64,000 nucleotides of DNA from Chrysomallon squamiferum (taxonomy: Eukaryota > Mollusca > Gastropoda > Neomphalida > Peltospiridae). The stretch covers positions 10,669,237 through 10,733,236 of the forward strand of contig CM022671.1 in the NCBI GenBank assembly GCA_012295275.1. The letters run 5' to 3'. Numbering within the stretch: the first letter of the stretch is position 1; each line of letters opens with the position of its first letter. A program made the position numbers and the translations under genes. Below the pieces are notes generated by a model, which saw only the letters and a list, made by a program, of their open reading frames with translations, was not told the DNA's origin and did no database searches. This document shows, one piece after another, positions 52,440-64,000 of this stretch.

Positions 52440-53303
52440 TTTAAATAACAGAACATTTAAATCAGATGTGCTTATTTCTAATAACTAACTCAATTTATAT
52501 TCAGTAGTTTTACTATAATTATTACTATTAACCATCAACTTCAATATTAAATACAAGGAAAAGAAAAGAAGTAAAAATAGATGCATTTGTTCCACAATAT
52601 CCTAGACTGTTCAGTGGAAGCATTTTCAATAGATTTCCAAAACTAACATTTAAATGATGCAATGGTTAGTAAGCTTTTTTTGAAGAAACTAATGCTATTT
52701 CTTTTCATTTATTTTCATAAATATCTGAGAATATCAAAATGGTAAAATTTATATCAGATGTGCATGTTTCTTTTAACTAACATTACTTCTGTTCAGTTAT
52801 TTTATTAAACCAACAACTGAATGAAATCTGAACAAAAATGTACTTGTTTCTAACACTATCCATCATGCCTATGTGTTTAAATTTTAAAAATTATTTATAT
52901 ATTTATTTATTCATTTGTTTATTTATTTATATTTATTTATTTATTTATTTATTTTATTTTTATTTATTTATTTATATTTATTTATTTATTTATTTATTAT
53001 ATAATGTATCTAAATAAACAAGCTGTCTTCTCTTTCGCTGCTTATTTATGATTTCTATCACAAAAACTAACTGTCTGTGATTTTATATAATACACTTTAA
53101 ATCAAATGTGCTTATTTCCAGTAACCAGCCCAACTTCTATTCTACTCTGCTGTTATATAAGAATTTTAGTACAATTTATATCAGGTGTACTTATTTTTTT
53201 TTACTAACATTACCTCTGTCCAGTTATTTTATTAAAGTATCCAAATGTATTTGTTTCTAACAATATCCATGATGCTTATGTGTTTAAATTTTTAAATTCT
53301 GAT

Positions 53304-53354
<51 letters not shown>

Positions 53355-55214
53355 TTATAATACTTCTAAATATACAAGCTGTCTTCTGTTTAGTTGTTTA
53401 TTTTGGACTAATATCAAAAGAGCGATCTCTGAGTTTATATAATCCTCAGTTTAAATCAGATGTGCTTATTTCCAGTAATCTGATCAACTTCTATTCAACT
53501 GTTTAATTATATAATAATTTTAATAAAATTTATGCCAGCTATAAAAATAATTCTAACAGTACTTAGCATTTCATCACTGTACACAATTTAAATAATGTAA
53601 TGTCTGGTGAGCTTCTTTAAAGAAACTAATGTTTTTTCTTTTTATTTTTTTTTTTTTTTTGTCCAAATGTTATAAATATCCACCCATTAAGAATATCAAA
53701 CTGGTTAAATTTATATCAGGTGTACTTATTTCTTTTAACTAACATTACCTCAGTCCAGTTAGTTTATTAAAGTATCCAACAACTGAATTCAGTCAACTAA
53801 AATGTATTTGTTTCTAACACTATCCATCATGTATATGTGTTTAAATTTTAAATTTTATTTAAATATTTATTTATTTATTTGTTTATTTATTTATATTTAT
53901 TTATTTATTTATTATATAATGTATCTAAATAAACAAGCTGTCTTTTCTTTGGCTGCTTATTTATGATTTCTATCACAAAAAACTGTCTGTGATTTTATAT
54001 AATACACTTTAAATCAAATGTGCTTATTTCCAGTAACCAGCCCATCTTCTATTCTACTCTGCTGTTATATAAGAATTTTAGTACAATTTATATCAGGTGT
54101 ACTTATTTCTTTTAACTAACATTACCTCTGTCCAGTTATTTTATTAAAGTATCCAAATGTATTTGTTTCTAACAATATCCATCATGCCTATGTGTTTAAA
54201 TTTTAAACTTTATTTATTTATTTATTTATTATATAATGTATCTAAATAAACAAGCTGTCTTCTCTTTAGTTGCTTATTTATGAATTCTATGAGAACAGCT
54301 GTCTCTGTTTTATATAATACAGTTTAAATCAAATGTGCTTATTTCCAGTAACCAGCCCACTTCTATTCTACTCTTTTCTTACATAATTTTAGTCAAATGT
54401 ATGTTAGGTGTACTTATTTCTAGTAACTAGGATCACCTCTGTTCAGTTGTTTTGTTGGAGTTGCCAACAACAGAATTATATAATGTTTCTAAATAATCAA
54501 GCTGTCTTCTCCTTAGTTGCTTATTTATGATTTCTATCACAACAGCTAACTGTCTCTGATTTTATATAATACACTTTAAATCAAATGTGCTTATTTCCAG
54601 TAACCAGCCCATCTTCTATTCTACTCTGCTGTTATATAAGAATTTTAGTACAATTTATATCAGGTGTACTTATTTCTTTTAACTAACATTACCTCTGTCC
54701 TGTTATTTTATTAAAGTATCCAAATGTATTTGTTTCTAACAATATCCATCATGCCTATGTGTTTAAATTTTAAACTTTATTTATTTATTTATTTATTTAT
54801 TTATTATATAATGTATCTAAATAAACAAGCTGTCTTCTCTTTAGTTGCTTATTTATGAATTCTATGAGAACAGCTGTCTCTGTTTTATATAATACAGTTT
54901 AAATCAAATGTGCTTATTTCCAGTAACCAGCCCACTTCTATTCTACTCTTTTCTTACATAATTTTAGTAAAATGTATGTTAGGTGTACTTATTTCTAGTA
55001 ACTAGGATTGCCTCTGTTCAGTTGTTTTGTTTGAGTTGCTAACAACAGAATTATATAATGTTTCTAAATAATCAAGCTGTCTTCTCCTTAGTTGCTTATT
55101 TATGATTTCTATCACAACAGCTGTCTCTGATTTTATATAATACACAGTTTAAATCAAATGTGCTTATTTCCAGTAACCAGCCCAACTTCTATTCTACTTT
55201 TTTCTACATATATG

Positions 55215-55215
<1 letters not shown>
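52440..55215 (+). repeat. Higher-order tandem array with TTTA blocks
   Basis: Units begin aaatcaaatgtgcttatttc at about 53,101, 53,450, 54,010, 54,322, 54,575, 54,900 and 55,150. From 54,010 the spacing alternates about 310-325 and 250, giving a higher-order period of about 570. Units contain caagctgtcttctctttagt and runs of TTTA of different length. No coding capacity. Confidence 0.8.
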
Positions 55216-57800
<2,585 letters not shown>

Positions 57801-57814
57801 CATATAGTAATTCT

Positions 57815-57970
57815 AAATAAAATAATAATAATAATAACAGTAATAATAATAATAATAGCTCTAATAATAATAGTACTAGTAGTAGTAGTAAATAAATAAA
57901 TAAATTAAACTAAAATATTTTTAAATTCATAACAGTAAAAATAAAAAAAAAAAAAATAAAAATTAAATAA

Positions 57971-58034
<64 letters not shown>

Positions 58035-58375
58035 GTAGTAGTAAAAAAAAAATAAATAAATTAAAATAAAAAAAATTTTAAAATCAAAAAAAAGAAAAAA
58101 ATTATAAATTTAAATTTAATAAAAATAATAATAATAATAATAAAAAAAAATAAATAAATAAATAAATAAATAAAAAAAAATAAATAAAAAAAAATTTTAA
58201 AAATATGAAATAAAATTAAAGATTTTTAAAATCAATGTCAGAGAAAAAAAAAAAAAAAAAAATAAATATTAGAATAAAAATTATAAATTTGAAAAAAAAA
58301 AAAAAAAAAAAAAAGTAAATACATTTTAAACCAATCAAAGTAAGCAAAAAAAAAAAAAAAATAAAAAAAAGTATT
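57815..58375. repeat. AAT/AAAT/poly(A) low-complexity block
   Basis: AAT microsatellites (the longest at about 57,970-58,034) and A-runs alternate over 550 bases. There is no coding potential. Confidence 0.9.
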
Positions 58376-58632
58376 TAGAACTTTTTTAAACACAGCAATA
58401 AATGAAACTTCATTTGACTGATGAAAATACTAACATACTTGATACTAGGAATGCTAATTCTAACATTACAATAGCAATGTAGATAAAATACAGCAATTCA
58501 GAAATTATCTCGACTTACTAATAACTGTGGCTTGCTCATTATTGCTTTGTTCACTTCCGTTCAAGCTTCCTTTTATAATGTCTTTTTTTTTCTTCTTTTT
58601 TTTCTACTGTTTTCTATCTTTTCTTCCTTATT

Positions 58633-59166
58633 TTAATTTTTGATGTCCGTATTTTCACCATTTTCACAAATTTGAAGAAAGTTTCCCTCATAAATTCCTG
58701 TAATCAAAAAAATATATGTACATGTTACTATTCATGGTTAAAAAGTTAGCAATAATAAATCAAAAATTGTTTTAATTTGTGAAACAAACACAATTTTAAA
58801 TATCAGTATATATTTATGGATGATGAGGGAAAAAGATATTGGAGGTTTTTCAGTTTATTTTGCTGTTGTTTATTTGTTTCTTTGTTTCTTTCTTTTTTCT
58901 TAATTGATGAGATTTATATAATTGTTATAAAAATTTAGATTTTCTTAAAGAAATATTTATAGAACATAAGTTTTTTATGCAAAATGAAACTGTTTATACT
59001 ATTTTACAAAGTGTACTATTTCAAGAAATAAAATATTTTTTTATTACTTACTGTTCATACAAGCCACAGTAAGTATATGCACATGTGTTGTTTGTGCATG
59101 TATTTTGTAGACAGCATCTGTTTTCTGCTTTGCTTGTGCTTTATATTCTTTTTGAAGCTTCATAAT
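58633..59166 (-). CDS. 3' end of an unidentified gene, two exons
   Basis: On the minus strand an exon 59166-59052 is framed by acag and gtaagtaa and is open for 38 codons in phase 0: IMKLQKEYKAQAKQKTDAVY, then KIHAQTTHVHILTVACMN. It leaves one base (A). The next acceptor (gattacag) at 58,698 opens an exon 58697-58633 that starts in the fitting phase and reads IYEGNFLQICENGENTDIKN before TAA. The two exons make 180 coding bases in frame. The basic, Lys/Gln-rich first part could be a helix. I do not recognise the family. Earlier exons would lie to the right, in or beyond the T-rich repeats. The match of phases and splice sites is the only support, so a chance pair is possible. Confidence 0.4.
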
Positions 59167-59439
59167 CTGTAAAATAAAATTAAAATAAACAATAATAAAT
59201 GATCATTAATTTTACAAATCTTTAATGTTCAAACAGTTTTCACATATTTTATCAATTCAAAAAAATACTGTATTTTTATGAAAGAATTTAAAGCCATGTG
59301 CAGTTCTAAGCTTCAGTCAACAGTCTTGAATAATAACATTATGCACGACCGACTGACCAATAGGCATCAAACCGTATCTCAAAATTCCATTCAATCTGCT
59401 TTCCATTATATTTTTTCTGCATTTATTATCTGATTTTTT

Positions 59440-60600
59440 ATTTTATTTTTTTTTGTCTGAGTTTTGGATAACATATCTGATTCAGGCTATTTGTTATGTA
59501 TTTTGGGCTTGTTTATTTTTTATTTATTTATTTTTCTGTATTTTTGTGGCTTTTTTCTTTTTTTTTTCTTCTTTTGTTTCTTTTTTTTTAGTATCTGATT
59601 ATTGTTGTTTGTTATTGTCTGTACACTGCATTTCAATATATGGGTTTTTTTTTTTTTATTTTGCTTTTGTGTGTTTACAATATATGATTCAGGTGTTTTT
59701 TCTGAGGAGGTGTTTTTTTTTTCAGTTATGTTTTCCTTTTAGTATCTTTCAAAAAATATGTTTAACTGTATCTGATCCAGGCATTTTTTTTATTTTTTAT
59801 TTATTATTTTTGCTTCATAAATGATCTGGCATCAGTACTACCTACTATTTAATAAAGCTGAACCAAAAAAAAAAAAAAATAATAATAATTATAATGGAAA
59901 GAATATATACTAAAAGACTGTTTATTGTTGTTGGTTTTTGTTGTTTTGTTTTATTTCTAAATCTTGCAAATTTTGGAAAGCCAAAAATATTATGTGCATC
60001 AAAGACATGTAAATTAGATAAACTGAAATTTATTAATTATTTATATTTACCAACAGCATCTGCTCATCACAATTTAATTTCATTATGCTTATTCAGTAAC
60101 TATATAAAATACTTAATTTTTGTTTTCTTTTTTTTTTTTTTGTTTGTTATTGTTTACACATTGGTTAACGGTGTCTATTTGACATTTTGTGATATTTTGG
60201 TGTTATTTTTTTTTTATTTCTTTTATTTCTTTATATTTTTTTTTTATTTTGTTAAAATTTATTATTACTATGGATAATACAATCTCCTGCCAGATTTTTT
60301 TTTTACATTTTTTTTTTTTTTTTTTTTTTTTTTATATTTTTGCTCCCTTTTAGTATCTGATTCAGACCTATTGTTTTTTTTTTTTTTATTTTTTTTTTTT
60401 CTTTTTCTAATTGTCAAAAAACATTACATAACATGTGATTCAGGTTCTTTTTGTCTTTTTTTTTTTGGAGGAGTTTTTTTTTTTTTTTTTTTTTTTCTTT
60501 TATCTGTTGTTAATTTTTTTTTTTCTAAACACAGGATTATGGCATCTGATTCATGCTGTTATTTTCATATGAGGCTGATTATTTTGTTTTTTTTTTCATT
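59440..60600 (-). repeat. T-rich degenerate repeat related to the ~60-bp minisatellite
   Basis: Phrases such as atctgattcaggctatttgt, gtatctgatccaggcatttt and catgtgattcaggttctttt recur between long T-runs. They resemble the plus-strand form of the 36.3-37.4 kb minisatellite (tatctgattcaggttgtttt type). The long Phe-rich frames here are artefacts. Confidence 0.6.
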
Positions 60601-60639
60601 TTAAATTTTTCTCTTTTTTTTATTTTTTCTTTTTTTTTT

Positions 60640-61918
60640 TTTCTTTTTTTCACATTGTGATATTGAGATAAATTGTAATTATGGTAATTTTGTTTTCAGT
60701 TAATTTGAATTATTTATAAACATTTTTCAATAGTTTCAAAAACATTACTAAATTATGATTTCTATATTTTTTTGAAAATTTAACTCTATCTGATTTGAAT
60801 GTATGGATTTGTCCTTCATATCTATTTCTTTTTTTTTTTTTCATCTTACTGGATTACTGCATCTAAATGCTTTTTTTTCATTTTTTTCAAAAAAAATGTT
60901 TTTTTTTTTTATTATTTTTTATTTGCTCTTTTTTTATTTCTTTTTTTGAAGACACCTATCAGTTAAAATGGTTTCTAATTTCTAATATGTGAAGTAAGGT
61001 CTGTTATGTTATTAACTTTTGTTACATTTTAGATTTTAATATTTTAGTGAGAAATATTTATCTTACATACTTCTGTAATTTTCAAATTTCAATTTCTCTA
61101 CACTATTTTCAAAATTTAATGTACTATAGAAAAGAATTGCTAAATAATAATAATAATAAAAATAAAATAGTAGTTTTTATTGATTATATTTTTTTTAACC
61201 TCTATACTCCTGAAAAACAAGATTAATTGAGGCTTTTAAACAAAAATTAATGTTACAGAATGGTTTTTTCTTTATTACTTAGTTTACATTATATTTCCAA
61301 AAAATCTGAAAAGATAAGTTAACTATGAGTTAAACAAAACTTTAAGAATGTGAATGATTTAATCAGAAATGTCTGAATAAATGTGTAACATTACAGCAAT
61401 TGGAAACAATGCTCGGCTATTGGCAGAAACAGTGAATGATTCACAAAAAGAAAGTCATTTTAAATGCAATTTAATTTGATTCTTATTTATTATTTTTTTT
61501 CATTGTTTTTAAAATTATATTCACTCCAAGAAAAAAAAATTTGACAAAGCAGGTAAAAGAAGAAATTAACTAAATAAAATCAATGAATTTATAACAGATT
61601 TAGTTAATGGACAAGTCTGTTAGAGATTGAGCAGCTGATCTCTAACACGTCTGTGAAATTTGAGATCATTACCAATATATCAATAATATCACGGGCAGTG
61701 CAATATTACTGATGTCATTATTTTATATTTTTAAATTTATAATATCCCTGCTTGTCATTTCTCCTTTCTGGTAGTGAAAATTAGGTGTTGTTTTTGAGAT
61801 TATGATAGAATGTCATAGGATCTGATAAACTGTTATCATAATAAAACTTACTTGATCTATTATTTTCAATAGTTTCTTGAATTATATGTAAATAGAACAG
61901 TAGTTTCAAAGCAATGCT

Positions 61919-61952
<34 letters not shown>

Positions 61953-64000
61953 TCAGTCTGATTTGAATTTTTGCATTGTTTCCTTCATGCTGTATTTATT
62001 TTATTTTAAATCTTAATGACTGACTAAATTTTTATAATTTATTTATTTTTTTAATAATATATATTTTATTATTTATTATTTTCTCTTTTTTAGTCAGTTT
62101 AGAAAACTAAAAACTTAAAAAATCCTTAATCATATATTAATATTGACACTTGATTAGAATGAAGAAATATTTAATCCTTTTTTTTATTACTTAGTTCATT
62201 TTGTGATATTGAGATTACAATAGAATGACTTAGTACCAGTTAGATAAATTGTATTTATGATAATACATGCTTTAACCATTGTTTTCAGTAGTTTCTTGAA
62301 TTATCTATGAATATACCCTCTCATTCAAATTAATGCTAAGTGACTTTTATATTTTATTTGAAAATTTTACTCAATCTGATTTGCATTTGTCGATTGTTTC
62401 CATCATAATATATATATATTTTTTTTTTAAATCTTACCTACTGCAGTTAAACTTTTATTATTTATTCATTTTTAATAATATGATTTATTATTTATTATTT
62501 TATTTTTTTTCAGTTTAGAAGAGTATGCTTAACAACAAACCCTTGATACACAGATTAATATCAACATTGAAATAGTCTGAAAAAATATTTAATCTTAATT
62601 CAACAATGAAATCAGTGCAATCATTTCACCAGTTCTTTTGATGAAAGAGAACTATGAGTTAAAATGGTTTCTAATTTCCAATATCCGAAATAAGGTCTAT
62701 TAATTTGTTGTTACATTTTAGCTTTTAATATCTTATCAGAAATATTTACCTTACTTACTAGTAGAATTTTTAGTTGACAATTTGTGTACAGTTTTCAAAC
62801 TTTAAAGTACTACAGTTTGATTTGAATAAAACCAAAATGGCTAACAATAACAGCAATATTAATAATAATAAAAATACAGTAGTTGAGCTGCTTATTATTT
62901 CTAAAGCTCTATACTCCTGAGAAATAAACTTAATTAAGAATGTTTAAAAAGAAATTAATGTTACAGATTTTTGTTTTTATTACTTAGTTCACATCGTGAT
63001 ATTCAGGTAAATTGTAATTATGGTAATACATACATAAAGCATTGTTTTCAGTAGTTTCTTGAATTATTTATAAATATACCGACAGTTTCGAATTAATGCT
63101 ATGTAATTTTTATATTTTTCTTGAAAATTTAACTCAATCTGATTTGAATGTATGGATTATGTCCTTCATACTATTTTTTCTTTTAAATCTTACCTACGGC
63201 AGAAAACGTTTCATTTTCTCTTTTAGTCAGTTTAGAAAACTAAGCTTAACAAATTCTTGATGCATATATTAATATCGACACTTGATTAGAATGAAGAAAT
63301 ATTTAATCCTTTTTTTATTACTTAATTCATATAGTGATATTGAGATTACAATAGAATGACTTAGTACCAGTTAGATAAATTGTATTTATGGTAATACATG
63401 CTTAAAGCATTGTATTCAGTAGTTTCTTCAATTATCTATGAATATACCCAGAGTTTCAAATTAATGCAAAGTGATTTTTATATTTTCGTTGAAAATTTTA
63501 CTCAATCTGATTTGCATTTGTGGATTGTTTCCATCATAATATATATATTTTTTTAAATCTTACCTACTGCAGTTAAACTTTTATTATTTATTCATTTTTA
63601 ACAATATGATTTATTATTTATTATTTTCTATTTTAATCAGTTTAGAAGACTACGCTTAACAACAAACCCTTGATACACAGATTAATATCAACATTGAAAT
63701 AGTCTGATGAAATATTTAATCTTACTTCAACAATGAAAAAATCAGTGCAATGATTTCAGCAGTTCTTTTGATGAAAGAGAACTATGAGTTAAAATGGTTT
63801 CTAATTTCTAATATCCGAAATAAGGTCTATTAATGTGTTGTTACATTTTAACTTTTAATATTTTATCAGAAATATTTATCTTACTTACTTGTAGTATTTT
63901 TAGATGATTTTTTGTGTACAGCTTTCAAACTTTAAAGTACTACAGTTGATTTTTAAACCAAAATGAAAAATTTTTTTTATAAAACAAAATGGCAAATAAC
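60640..64000 (+). repeat. Tandem array, ~1.13-kb unit, continues past window
   Basis: The stretch from gaatgaagaaatatttaatc at about 62,158 recurs at about 63,290 with high similarity over several hundred bases, including gaatgacttagtaccagtta and aaaccttgatacacagatta-like parts. A half-unit relation is also visible (tgtaattatggtaatacata near 63,010 and an older form near 60,675). Earlier units are more diverged. No genes seen. Confidence 0.75.

Noticed and set aside
59453-60604. Three long Phe-rich frames that look like membrane proteins
   Set aside because: They follow T-runs in a degenerate tandem repeat; no splice signals or family match.

Overview
This window is nuclear DNA of an animal. 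It is very AT-rich and crowded with simple repeats (GATA, ATT, GA, CA and long A/T runs). Genes are split into short exons with GT..AG introns. The only confidently named gene is a eukaryotic CDC14-family dual-specificity phosphatase. The style suggests an invertebrate, perhaps a mollusc, but that is inference; the sequence does not fix the species.

The dominant structure is a giant imperfect inverted repeat. The left arm runs from the window edge to about 21,196, a unique spacer covers about 21,197-24,555, and the right arm runs from about 24,556 to 46,995. Base 1 pairs with about base 46,995, so the left arm continues outside the window. The arms look nearly identical in the stretches compared by eye, but they differ by substitutions, microsatellite lengths and kilobase-scale insertions and tandem duplications. 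Each arm carries, in mirror order from outside in: an array of diverged repeats with a GC-rich 190-bp unit, a ~60-bp minisatellite, a C-type-lectin-like gene, microsatellites, a CDC14 promoter, and CDC14 exons 1-7. A ~300-bp foldback element sits in CDC14 intron 1.

The left CDC14 gene runs on into the spacer, through exon 8a (with a second, stop-bearing exon 8b), exon 9 and the start of exon 10 with the catalytic P-loop. The arm junction cuts exon 10 at 24,555/24,556 and a stop follows four codons later, leaving a 307-residue product with no C-terminal region. The right arm repeats exons 1-7 on the minus strand with a one-base frameshift in exon 7. The lectin-like gene shows the opposite pattern: the left copy has an in-frame TAA, the right copy is open. 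Either this is a real, diverging fold-back duplication or two haplotypes were wrongly joined head to head in the assembly; long reads across 24,556 would decide.

Outside the palindrome, 47-55 kb is made of diverged tandem and segmental repeats. Some of these resemble units in the outer arm and some lie in the opposite orientation. A 134-bp GA run is at 55,671. The 55.2-57.8 kb stretch has no recognised gene. Two exons that look like the 3' end of an unknown minus-strand gene lie at 58,633-59,166. The rest, to 64,000, is T-rich degenerate tandem repeat, including a ~1.13-kb array that continues past the window.
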